DNA from: Lepus europaeus
Taxonomy: Eukaryota; Chordata; Mammalia; Lagomorpha; Leporidae
Assembly (NCBI RefSeq): GCF_033115175.1
Contig: NC_084827.1
Location: forward strand, 144,949,701-145,013,700
Reading direction: 5' to 3'
Length of the DNA stretch: 64,000 nucleotides
Position 1 is the first letter of the stretch; every line of letters begins with the position of its first letter. Below are positions 1 to 12,327 of the stretch, piece after piece. A model generated the notes under the pieces. The model was not told the origin of the DNA and did not search any database. It saw only the letters and a program-made list of their open reading frames with translations. The translations under genes were made by a program, and so were the position numbers.

Positions 1-63
1 TCATGTCAAATACATAAAGCTCTCTCTTATCCTTTTTAACACTGTATAATATTCCATTTTATA

Positions 64-376
64 AAAAATGATTTATCTAAATGAAAGGCAAAATTATATA
101 GAGAGAGACAGAGAGATCCTCCAATATGCTGATTCACTCCCCAAATGGCCATAGTAGATAGGACTGTGCCAGGCAAAAGCCAGGAGCCTGGAACTCCATC
201 CGGGTCTCCCACATCTGTGGCAGGGGCCCAAGTACTTATGTCATCTTCTGCTGCTTTCCCAGACACATTAGCGGGGAGCTGCACTGGAAGCAGAGCAGCC
301 AGGGCTAGAACTGTGCTGATATGGACTGCTAGTGTCTCAGGCAGCTGCCCAACCTGTTATGCTACAACACTGGCCT
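64..376 (-). repeat. C-repeat SINE, diverged
   Basis: Degraded A-rich tail at left, AG run, then the CTGRTTCACTCCCCAAATGGCC core and a GGCC-type head at right. Minus orientation relative to CFLAR. Confidence 0.8.
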
Positions 377-629
377 AGGCAATATTCCATTTTATGTGCT
401 GTAATCAGTATTTGGTTTCATGTTGGTGGACTTTTAGGTGGTTTATAGTTTGGGGCCATTATAAACAGTCATTCAGTAGATATTTTGACTTACGCTTCTG
501 CACTCATGTTTTCTTTTCTTAGAATTAGCTTCTAGAAGCAGAATGTTCACTGAAAGCAGATAGCCAATTACCCCTTAAGAAGGCTGCTTCAACTTACACC
601 AGCATTACTATGTCAAAGTGGGCATTTTC

Positions 630-978
630 GCTGGCACCGCGGCTCACTAGGCTAATCCTCCGCCTTGCGGCGCCGGCACACTGGGTTCTAGTCCCGGTCA
701 GGGCATCGATCCTGTCCCGGTTGCCCCTCTTCCAGGCCAGCTCTCTGCTGTGGCCAGGGAGTGCAGTGGAGGATGGCCCAAGTCCTTGGGCCCTGCACCC
801 CATGGGAGACCAGGAGAAGCACCTGGCTCCTGCCATCGGATCAGCGCGGTGCGCCGGCCGCAGCGCGCTACCGCGGCAGCCATTGGAGGGTGAACCAACG
901 GCAAAAAGGAAGACCTTTCTCTCTGTCTCTCTCTCTCACTGTCCACTCTGCCTGTCCAAAAAAAAAAAAAAAAAAAAA
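630..978 (+). repeat. C-repeat SINE, A-tailed subfamily, with target-site duplication
   Basis: Head GCTGGCACCGCGGCTCACTA, GCCGGC-rich body, TC block and a pure A tail. Flanked by identical 15-bp copies of AAAGTGGGCATTTTC at 615-629 and 979-993, so the insertion boundaries are exact. Little decay indicates a young copy. Confidence 0.95.
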
Positions 979-1346
979 AAAGTGGGCATTTTCCCTAAAC
1001 CTTACCAGTATGGGCACTTCCTTTGCCTGTCTTTCGACATGGTTTCTCATTTTTGCAACAATCTTGGGGGGGAGATACTACTATTTCAGTTTAGAGGTTA
1101 ATAATCCCCTGAGACTCAGGGAACTAACCTCTCCCATCCCCGAGCTCGCCAGAGACAGCACTGGAGTTTGAGCCCCATCATTTATGGCTTCAAAACTGGT
1201 GCTTCCTCTGCCTCCCTGGGCTCATATAGTCGCGACCTCGCGAATTTGCTTTGGGCTCATCTGCATTTGCCAGGCTCACTGCTCTCTCACTGGGGGTGGG
1301 CCTCGCCCTCTGGCAGCTTCCTGACTGGCTGTTCTCTCCCCCTCAG

Positions 1347-1393
1347 GAGCCGTGAAGACGTCCATCCAGGAATCGGCAGCCTTCATGCCTCAG
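1347..1393 (+). CDS. CFLAR: CFLAR exon: linker before the caspase-like domain
   Basis: A 47-nt exon between a pyrimidine-rich acceptor (CCCCCTCAG, ending 1346) and donor GTATGG at 1394. It supplies two bases of a split codon, then AVKTSIQESAAFMPQ, closely matching the human linker that carries the KKSIQESEAFLPQ segment. It ends in phase 0, so it joins exon 2027-2108 directly. No further upstream CFLAR exon was recognised between 1 and 1346. Confidence 0.9.
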
Positions 1394-4300
1394 GTATGGG
1401 ATCCATGAGCTGACTTGGCCCTGTGTTGTATGTGTGATTTAGGGGCAGCGAATGTTGACTTCTTTAGAATTGTCTGTCCCTTGAGAATTCTTTGTGACTC
1501 CGACACCCTAGGAGCATGGTTCTCTGGAGAACTCACTGAGCAGGGAACCTCAAGATGTGAAAGTGCATTTTTTTTTTTTTCATCAGTGAACTTTGGAACA
1601 CAGGAAACTTCCAAAGCGGCACCTCTTGTCTCAGCTGAGTGTGAGTGCCCAGCCCATAAGCAGGGAGTGACAGGACCCCGAACCTTGATGCCTTCTTTGC
1701 GTTACTTCAGGTTACCGTGGAGACAGAAGACTCGGCTTTTCTGTTTCAAATTAATTTTCTTCCACAAAGCTAGGGCATGCATTGAGAGACTGCAGTGTTC
1801 AAGAAACTGGAACAGTTTGTTTATCGCCAACACAGGACCTCACTAGAGGACACGCTTGGTATTAAAGCGAAATGTCAGTCGTGCTGACTTGGTGCTGTAT
1901 GTTCTCAGTGACTCACCTGCCAAAGGCAGCTTTGAGGAAATCCAGTAGAAGAGCTGTTCTATGGGCGGGCATGTACAGGAACAGAGCAGTACCGAAAGGT
2001 TTAACAGTCCCTGCCTTCCTTTCCAGCACCCACCAGAAGAGAGATACAGGATGCAGAGCAAGCCCCTGGGGATCTGCCTGATCATTGATTGCACTGGCAA
2101 CAACGTAGGTACGTGTGGAAGCTGCCCCGCAGGAAGCCATGACCCAGACAAGCCGCGTGCGATCAGGGTGCTCCACGCTGGCTGCTGTAACACACCACAC
2201 CAGGCTGGGACGTCTGTTCCCTCACTCATGATGTCACAGCCCAGGATGGACTGCATGTGGGGGCCTTTGTTCCATGTGGCCATTCCGTGGCTCCGTCACC
2301 TTCTACAGGACCCTCTGCATCTGGCTGACGGATGACGGAAGAGAGTGGGTGAGGGTCCCATGATGGATGGATTCCAACATGAGGTTGGAACTCAGTTGTG
2401 TGTCCCCAGGGAACTTCGGTGGACACGGCTAAGTTGGGCTAGCTGAGTGTCAGGAGAAAGAAGCCGATTTGGGGAACACGGGGCACGGTCTCTGGCCCAT
2501 GCTGTGTGCTGGGTGAGAGTTCGTGTACTGCGGTCTTGTCTTCCACCCTAGATGCTGTGTCAGGGTAGAGTCCTGGGACCCAGGGGACATTCACAGTGTG
2601 GGAGGCACACTGACTTCAGGAATCCTCAGGTGCCCTATGGTTTCCCCTGTGGACTATGAAGGTTTTCCTGGGGTATGTTAAACATGCGTGTTCACTTAGC
2701 CAGATGTGTGCTTGGGTATCGTCTGCTCCACGTATCACTTGGTTTTGCTGTCCTTTACTTTGCTTGTTGGCTTGAGTCTGTTCCACCAGTCTGTCTCTGT
2801 TGTCTGGATCTGATTGATTCTTTTGTTTGGTTGTATTTGGTGCCTGACTTAAACTAAATCATCAGTGAGAATAAGAGCTCAGGTGTGCGGAATAACGTTT
2901 CATTATTTAGCTCTTCCTTAAAAGGACTGATCATTGTATTTCCACATTTTTCTAATTTTTCAACTGTCTCTTAGAATGAGTCAGAAATAGCTTTCAGGCT
3001 CACTTAAAATGTTGCCACTAGGAGTTTTATAAAAAGAGTGCCAAAGAGAAGGTCAAATTAGCAAACATGAGGCTGAATTTCCCGGGATTTCAGCTATGAC
3101 CCTGCTCTCACACCCTATTTTTGGATAGTGAGAAATGCTGTCTCCTCAGCTTTAGCAACATGTCCTTTCCTTTAACCATTAGTGCACAATGACAACGGGG
3201 AAGTGTTTTCTCAATGAGTCACTTCCTCTTTTGAAAGAGATCCTGTAATTGTCCTCCACTTCTGATGGTAGTTTTGTTTCATTCACCAGTGGACATGGTG
3301 CTGTCTGTCATATTTATATCTATTGTATCAGGAGAATCAAAAGATAAAGCTGTCACCTGCTGTGAGTCAGAAAACTCTGTTATTTATGGCTGGAATCCAG
3401 GGTCTATGCTTGCTTCCTTTGCTGGATTGTGAGCCCCTTGTGGGCAGGGCCTAAATGTGCATTTCTCTGCATTGTAGGAGCACGGGCAGAGTTGGGACAT
3501 GACAGCATGGGTTTGGCTCACAGCTCTTCCGTGTCCCATCTTGTGACTTTGGGTGACTTCCCAAGCCTCTTTGAGGCTCAGTTTCTCTTTGATAAAGTGG
3601 GTTGATAATAGGCCCTACTTTAGCAAGCCTGGGCAGAGTGAGTGAGTCCATATTTATAAAGGGCTTAGAACCATGTTTGGCACATCATAGTCATGTACTA
3701 AATGCCAACTAACATTATTTCCTGATCTTGCTCATTTAATTTTATTTATTTTTGAAAATCTAATAGGGAGGGAGAGGGAGAGGAAGAGGGAGAGGGAGAG
3801 GGAGAGAGAGAGAGTGAGAGAGAGAGAATGTTCCCATCCACTAGTTTATAAATATTTGGCAATGGCTGGGGAAGCTGAACCGGGAACTAGGAATTTAATC
3901 CAGGTCTCCATATAGGTGGCAGAAACCCAACTACTGAAGTACCACTGCTGTGTCCTAGGGTCCATATCAGTAGGAAGCTAGAATCAGGAGCCAAGCTGGG
4001 ACTTGAACCCAGACAGTCCCATGAGGGATGCAGGTGTTCCAGATGGTGGCTTAGCCACTAGTTCAACCGCCTGCTCCTGCTTGTTTGATTTTGATGGCAA
4101 ACCCCCAGCAAGAACTCAGTGTGGCTTTGTCTTGCTACATGGAATCTCTCCCCAGACAAGTGAGGGACCAGGAATCTGAGGATGGAGGTGAGTGCCATGT
4201 CCCCACAGTCTGTGGCACACTGGAATGGAGATGACGACTTGAAAGATAAGTACGAAGGGGCAACATTCTGGGGACCACAGCTGCCAGTCATCGGTCTGGC

Positions 4301-5485
4301 AGAGGAGACTCCAAGTAAAACATCTGGGTTGCAGGGAAAAGAGAACTGGTAGGAGCGGAAGATGGAAGAGGGGAGTAGAATTGGAGGCGGAGTTTGGGCC
4401 CTGTGTCTTTGGCCCAGGGTGTGAGCAGGTGTTGGCTGCAGATGTGCGGCTCCCATGGCCACTGATGCATGTGCACGTGGGCCCCGACAACGAGAAGGGC
4501 AGCTCTAGGCAGCAGGTCCTTCCTGGTCAGCAGAGCCCTTCCACGTTCAACATCTTGAAGATGGAGTGCTAGGCAGGAGTGGGCCCTGAAGGGGTTCCTG
4601 GGTGCTTAGCACTGCGTCTCCCCTGGGAGTCAGGGTTCTCTAGGCTCCACCCCTTTCTGTCTCAGGGAACAAAACAAATTGCTCGGCTTGAGAAGTCTGT
4701 AAGATCTCCCAGGCTCAGGTGGCTAATCAACAAGTGAGAAAGGAGACAGTGCGTTTTCACTCTCATTGTGTCGCAATCCTCAGGCCAGAACTCCCCACTG
4801 CAGCCGCCCAGCAGGGGAGTGTTAATGATTATGAAGTGGAGAGATACAGGCTCCTCTTCCCACACCTTCCCCCCAGGCCTCTAGCTCTTCAGTTTCCTCT
4901 GGGGGGGGGGGCGGGTTGTGCATGGAGGACTCTGGCTTGGAATCCTGTTTTCGATGTAAAGTGCTTGGTGTTCCACGCCACACTTTATTCCTTCTTTTTC
5001 ATCTTACCAGCAGTTGAGGGCCTCACCTGGAGTGATTATGTGGTGTTTCCTCTATCTGTGTAACTTTGCCATCTGGTTAACGTTGAATATTCGGGAGGAG
5101 TGCAGGAGTCAGATAATAAAGAGCCAGACAAGATAATTGCCAGTTAAAATAAGGAAATGAAAGAAACTAGCAGGGGCGTGAGAAGACTAACTTGGAGATG
5201 GTAACGATCAGAGAATACGAATTATTAAAAATCTAGCCATGGGGCTGGCGTTGTGGCACAGCAGGTTAAGCCACCACCTGAGATACTGGCATCCCCTGTG
5301 AGCGCTGGTTCAAGCTGCTTCCAGCCCAGGTCCCTGCGAATGCGCCTGGGAAAGCAGCAGAAGATGGCCCAAGTGCTTGAGCCCCTGCCACCTACATGGG
5401 AGACTCAGATAGAGATCCAGGCTGCTGGCTTCTGCCTGGCCCAACCCTGACCATTGCTGCCATTTGGGGAGTGAACCAGCAGATG

Positions 5486-5542
<57 letters not shown>

Positions 5543-6050
5543 TGTGTGCTTTTTGAATAATAAACTATATTTTTAAAAATCTCCCATGTGCTAGCTACTT
5601 TCCTAACTGCCTCACATGAATTCTCTTTTAGTCCTCATAGACAATACTATGAGATAGGTGCTTGTGTCCATTTCCAGCATGGGCAAGCAGAGCAGTGAGC
5701 TGCCTCCCCAGCATCTCTAATTCTGAGAGAGCTGGCAGTCCAAAGCTCATCTCCAAAGCCTATGCTTTTAGCTACTTTGCTTTAATGTAAATTCCACAAG
5801 GCGGGTGCATTTTATCCGTGCCTTACACATTGTGTCTCCAGGAGCTGGCACAGAGGCATTCAGTACATATTCATGGGTGAAAGAGTGAATGAATCTGCTC
5901 CCCTTGTAGCTATACATTTCTTAAACTATTCCTTTTGATCTTTAAATTTCACACACTCTCTTGTACCTATCTTCTCCTTCTCTCCTCAAAGAAAAAAAAT
6001 CATACCTATATTTTTAAAAAAAGATTTATTTTTATTTGAAAGACCAACTT

Positions 6051-6096
<46 letters not shown>

Positions 6097-9000
6097 TCCA
6101 TCTGCAGGTTCACTCCCCAAATGGCTACAATAGCCAGGGTCAGGCCAAGCAGAAGCCAGGAGTCTAGAACCCCATCTGGGTCTCCCACATGGGTAGCAGA
6201 AACCAAATAAGTTGGGGCATCTTCCACTTCTTTGCCAGGTGCATCAGCGGGGAGCTGGATAAGAAGTGGGGCAGCTGGGACCCCAACTGGCACCCACATG
6301 GAATGCTAATGTTGCAGGCAGTGGTCTAACCTGCTATGCCCCAACTCTGGTGCCTAAAATCAAACCTTTATTCAAAGAGTCTGCAAATTCCCTAATGTTT
6401 ATTCCTTCCTTTGTCCAGTAAGTGTTTATTGAGCACCTGCCTTGTGCAAAGTAAGATTGGCTCTGAGTGATGCACATATAATCAAGGCAGTGAGGCAGAG
6501 CCTGGTGTCAGGGCCGTGTTAGGAGGGTAGGTATGGTTATTCTTCGGTGGGTCCTTCTCAAAAAGAATCCTTAGAGAGCTTAGGAACCCCTTCTTGAGGC
6601 AGACATAAGCGCACAGGGATTGGGGGTTAATGATCTCAGTTTGGCAGAAGTTAAAAACCAGTCCTTTGTGTGCCGTGTTTGCCAGTCACCCAGCAGACTA
6701 GGCCTGTGCTGGCCCATGTGTGCGTGCCAGACCTTGTAGTCTTGTTAGGAATGTGGAAACCAATGTCCTACGTGCCTGGCAGATGGACTTTGGAGCTTGG
6801 CCTGAAGCTGTGGTGGTTTTGGAAGCTTCCAAGTAAAGGATGATGTTTGCAGATTGTATGAGGAAGTGTTTTTTCCCTCATTGGCTATTTCTGGAAAGCT
6901 TGAAAAATTTCCTGTACTTTGTACAAAGGCTAAGACTTAGATGTTTCTAGTAGACATTGCAAATTTCCATTAGTTGATTAATTAAATTTCACCACATATA
7001 TATATATTTAAACATTTATTTATTTATTATTTGAAAGGCAGAGTTAGAGAGAGAGAGAGAGAGAGAGAGAGAGGTCTTCCATTCAATGGTTCACTTCCTA
7101 AATGGCCACAATAGCTGGAGCTGGGCCGATCCAAAGCCAGGAGCCAGGGGCTTCTTCTGGGTCTCCCACGTGGGTGTGGGGGCTACTGCTTTCCCAAACC
7201 ATAGCAGAGAGATGGGCCACAAGTGGAGCAGCCGGGACTCAAACCAGTGCCCATATGGGATGCTGGCACTGCAGGCAGAGGCTTTACCTGCTAGGCCACA
7301 GCGGCAGCCCCTCAACTTCATCATTCTTTGGTTTTTCAGATTTATTTATTTATTTGAAAGAGCAATAAAGAGAGGGGGAGAGACAGAGAGATAATCTTCC
7401 ACCTGCTGATTCATTCCTCAAATGGCCACAAGAGCCAGGGCTGGACCAGGCTGAAGCCAGGAGCCAGGGAATTCTTCCAGATCTCCCAGGTGGTTACAGG
7501 GACCCAAGAACTTGGGCCATTCTCTGCTGCTTTGCCAGGTGCATTAGCAGGGTGCTAGTTTGGGAGTGGAACAACCAATGGGTACCTGTAGGGGATGCCA
7601 GCGTTATGGGCAGTGGCTTAACTGGCTACTGCAAAATGCTGGTCCCTGCTATGCTTGCTAATCTACTGAAAGGTCTAAGAATTTTCCTGTAAAGAAACTC
7701 CTGTTAGCCTTGTCACCCTTACATTTCCCATATACCTTTGACCTTGGGACCATGGAGAATACCTGCCCACCTTCTGTTCTGCTCCTGTGCTTGGTAGTGA
7801 TTCCAACTGGGTTCACAGAGATACTCAATAGATGATTACACATAAACTGGAGCAGCAGGCCCCCTTTCTCATTTCTCCTGTACCCTTATTTAACTTTGAT
7901 AGAAAGCGTTAGCATAAATGTGCCGTCATTAGACCAAAATAAATTCTAAATTAATGAATGAGTCCACACCAGCTCATGACTGTATTTGGCTTTGGGAGTT
8001 TTACCTCCATAGTCCCCAAACCTTTGAGTAGCACTGACCCTGCCCTTTCGCTTTTTATAAGCCCTGTGCTAACTACAAGGCTGGATGTCCCCTCTCTCCT
8101 ACCATTTCACCCAGTTATTTCCCAAAGAGCTGTTGAAACTTACAGAATCGGGGCTGTGTTGGGGAAGGAGTTTCCAGGGTGTGTAGAAGGAGAAGTGGGA
8201 CTTGCTGCAGTCTGTTCAAGTTTTATTTTCCCTACTCGGCACCCACGTGTTTCTTCCCCTGTGTGTGGTCACGGCCATTTTTGGTCATGGTTTTTGGCTT
8301 CACATTCAGCCTTAGCCTCCCTTCTTCCCTGCTCCTGTTTGATCAGATACGGATTTTTCTTCCTGGGACTTCAGAGTCCCATCCCTCCTTAGCCTGCCTA
8401 CTCAGGGTCACCTTCCTTCAAAGCCCAGACAAGTTCAGACCTAGGAGAAGGGGCTTAACCCCAGCAGCCAGGACTTCAACTCAGATCTTGTAATTCTGAG
8501 ACTGGTTCCTCTTTCGCCCTGTGCTCACTGCCTGCGGCCAGGGGCGCTCCAGCCAGGACCCACAGGGAGCCCAGATAAAGAAAGGAGCCAGAAGGGCCTG
8601 GAACGTGCTTGTCCTGTCCGTCCCTGCACACCGTCACAGAAAGGGAGACCCTGGTGACGCTTCCCTTCAAGGGCTTCAGTCAGGGAGGAAAGAGAGGGTT
8701 TGGAGGAAAGTGAACCAGACCCAGATAACCAGGAAGCCAAAGAGCTTTGAGTCTGGTGTTTCCCTGTTTGCTTCTGCCCCCTAGAGGAGAGAATATTATA
8801 TGGTCCTTAGACGTGTTGAGCCCTGCACAGCAAAGCAGTAGTGATGGGAATGGTGTTCCCCCAGTCCTGATTCTCTCATTGTCCCGTATCCACCTGAGCA
8901 TGGGACTGGCCAGTGGAGCCCTCAGAGGAGATGGCTGGGAGACAGTGCAGCCAGGCCTTTTATACTCCAGGGAGAGTTTAGGAGGGCAAGGGTGTCACTT

Positions 9001-12000
9001 AATAGGCTGTCAGCAACCTGTCAACCAAGTCCCCCATTTCTTTATGATGCTTGTTGTAGGCGTACAGATGCTAGCACCTTTTTGTGTCTCTTCATTATTA
9101 CTCAGTGTCATAATTTCATTTTCTTCACCCTTAACTATGGGCTGGGCCTAGGGGCACAGGACAGAGCCTACCTGTAGACTTAGATCGTGCTGATTCTCGT
9201 TTTCCTTATGCCAGGAGTGGTCACATGACTTCCCCAGTGAGTTCCCTACCAACCACTCCCACATCGAGTGGCTTTATTTGCGCTGTTGAATCCTCAGGGC
9301 ATCTCGTGGCGTGGTTGTCATCACTTTTATCTTTTTTTTTTTTTTAAATTTTTTAGAGATTTATTTATTTATTTGGAAGGCAGAATCACAGAGGGGCAGA
9401 GGCAGAGAAGTCTTCCATCTGCTGGTTCATCCCCCAAATGGCTGCAAAGGCTGGAGCTGTGCTGATCCAAAGCCAGGATCACCCCAGGAGCCACTGCTGT
9501 GCCTCCCACGTGGGTGTAAAGACCCAAGGACCTGGGCCATCCTCTACTGCCCTCCCAGGCCATATAAGAGAGCTGGATCAGAAGTGGAGCAGCCAGGACT
9601 CAAACCAGCACCCATATGGGATTTGGGCACTGCAGGGGGCGGCTCCATCTGCTACACCACAGCGCCGGCCCAATATATTGTGTTTAGATATCATGTTCTT
9701 CAATCTGCATTAACGTGGAGCAGGTCTTCAGCCTTTCATGACATTATCAGCTGTGAAGAGTATTGGCCAATTATGTCCCTCACTGAGGTTGGTCTATTTT
9801 TTTTATGACTGGTTTTGTGTTATGAGGTTTTGGAAGAATACTGTGTGGGTGATGTGTCCTTCTCAGTGTTCCACATCAGGAGACACGTGATACCAATTTG
9901 TCCTCCCCTCTCTCGTATAAAGATTTATTTATTTATTTGAAAGGCAGAATTACAAAGAGAGAAACAGAGAGACAGTGGCTGAGACAGACACAGAGAACAG
10001 TCGTCTTCCACCCGCTGGTTCACACCCAAATGACTGCAACAGCTGGGGCTGGGCTAGCCAAACCCAGAAACTTGGAGATCCATCCTGATCTCCCATGTGG
10101 GTGGCAGGGACCCAAGTTTTTGCACACTCTCAGGTGGCTTTCTCAGCCACATAAGCTGGGAGCTGGCTCAGAAGTGGAGCAGCAAGGACCCAAACCAGTA
10201 CTCATTTGGGATGTGACAATGCAGACAGCAGCTTAATCCACTGTACCACAACACTCACCCCTGTTCTCTTTCTATTTTTTTTTTAACTTTTATTTAATGA
10301 ATATAAATTTCCAGTGTACAGCTTATGGATTACAATGGCTTCCCCCCCCCCATAACTTCCCTCCCACCCGCAACCCTCCCCTCTCCCGCTCCCTCTCCCC
10401 TTCCATTTGCATCAAGATTCATTGTCAATTCTCTTTATATACAGAAGATCAATTTAGTATAAAGATTTCAACAGTTTGCACCCACATAGAAACACAAAGT
10501 GAAACATACTGTTTGAGTACTAGTTATAGCATTAAATCACAATGTACAGCACATTAAGGACAGAGATCCCACATGAGGAGCAAGTGCACAGTGGCTCCTG
10601 TTGTTGACCCAACAAATTGACACTCTAGTTTATGGCGCCAGTAACCATCCTAGGCTGTCGTCATGAGTTGCCAAGGCTATGGAAGCCTTCCAAGTTTGCC
10701 GACTCTGATCATATTTAGATAAGGTCATAAAAGACAGAGTGAGGATAGTAACCAATGATCCTAAGAGTGGCATTTACCAGGTTTGAACAATTATACAGCA
10801 TTAAGTGGGGAAGAGGACCATCAGTACACACATGTTGGGAGTAGAGCCATTGGTGGTAGAGTAGAGGTTACGATTACAAAGGAATGAGGCCCAAGTGCAC
10901 TAGACAGGGCCTCGCGTTCCAGCGCTGGTGCGTTGAGTCTGGTGCTGGTGTCCCGAACTTGGGCTCCCACGCTCTCCACGCAGGTCCACTGTGAATCACT
11001 AGTTCCGGAAGAGTTTCCTCTGCTGTTTCATCCCCTACTCTTCCTTGACCCTGCAGTATCTCCACTTATATTAAACTTTCTTTCCCCCCGGACTAAGTGT
11101 GCGCCCTGCCTATTCCGCCATCTTGCCCTGCCCCCTGTCATCACTTTTATCTAAAGCTGGGCGATCCCCTTCGGGAAGGTCGTGCAGCCCACGGTGTGTT
11201 CAGGTCGGCACTGGCAGGCAGGTGTGTGGCTCGAAGTCTACTCTTTCTGCTGCCTTACACTTAGTCCTTTTTCTGTGGCCAATAGCGCAGTACTGCAGAC
11301 TGGGGAGGCTTGACTGAAAAGAGTTTCCTTTTGGCTCATGGTTCTGGAGGTCTGAGGTTGAGAGGCCACATCTGGTGATGGCCTCTGGCTGGCAGAGTCC
11401 TGGGGGGTGCAGGGCATTGCTTGGTGAGAGACAGGAAGCAGGTGAGTGCATCTCTTGTAGTCTCCATCTTCTTATAAAGACACCAGGGTTCCATCATGGG
11501 GCCTCCACCCCGAATACTTGTTCTAGTCCTGATCACCTCCCAAGGGCCCACCAGTAAACACCATCATTAGATGAAGTTTCCACTTTCTTAATACCTCACA
11601 GTGGGGATTGCATTTCAACACAAGAAGCCCTGAGGGCTGGACACTCAAACCATATCCAAATGGTAGCCTCCTGCCTCTCAAGGCAAAGTCAACCCAGGAT
11701 TCATAGAAACTAGAAGAAGGGCCTCTGGGGGCAGAGGAGGGGATCTTGGCCAAGGCCACACTGCTCAGTCATAGGTCACACTGGGAAACAGGTCATGAGA
11801 GAACCTGGGGACTCTGGAAATGGTCACCACTTAGATGCAGGGGCCCCCGTCTCATCCCACAGCAGGTGGAGGTCAGGGAAGGCGTGTGTCTCCATCACTG
11901 CAGCCATCTGGGCCTAGGCTTGGAATGGCAGCCCGCAGACACACCCATCCCTGCATCTTTGGGTGCTGCGTTAATTTGAGAAAGCACCTTTGGAAAAAAA

Positions 12001-12279
12001 AAAATCCCGGTTTGTTCTGCCTGGGGAGAAAAGGTTTTGTTCTGCCTTGGCTTGGCTGGACTTGAGTGGGCTCAATCTTTGCCAAAGGCCAGGAATGATG
12101 AGGGTGTCTGGGGATGCAGGTGTAGGAGGGAATAGATCATGGTTGGAGAACTGGGAACATGAAAGTCAACATCTTTCTTCCTCCCTCCCTCCCTCCCTCC
12201 CTGCCTCTCTCTCTCTTTCTTTTTCTTTCTTTCTTTAAGATATTATTTACTTACTTGAAAGTCAGAATTACAGAGAGGC

Positions 12280-12327
<48 letters not shown>

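Larger units (their letters stand above)
9316..11152 (-). mobile_element. Composite L1 insertion with 17-bp target-site duplication and probable 3' transduction
   Basis: Identical 17-bp copies of TGTCATCACTTTTATCT lie at 9316-9332 and 11136-11152. Reading the minus strand from 11135, an L1 5' end (GGGGGCAGGGCAAGATGGCG) leads to an L1 3' UTR ending ATTAAATAAAAG and about ten A at 10262. Then come a SINE (9917-10261), 244 bases of other sequence, a second SINE (9347-9672) and a terminal A run against the left duplication. The whole block is therefore best read as one retrotransposition event. Confidence 0.75.

Noticed and set aside
1415..1846. 143-codon + frame in a CFLAR intron
   Set aside because: No similarity to any family, includes a poly-Phe run from a T tract, lies between two confirmed exons.
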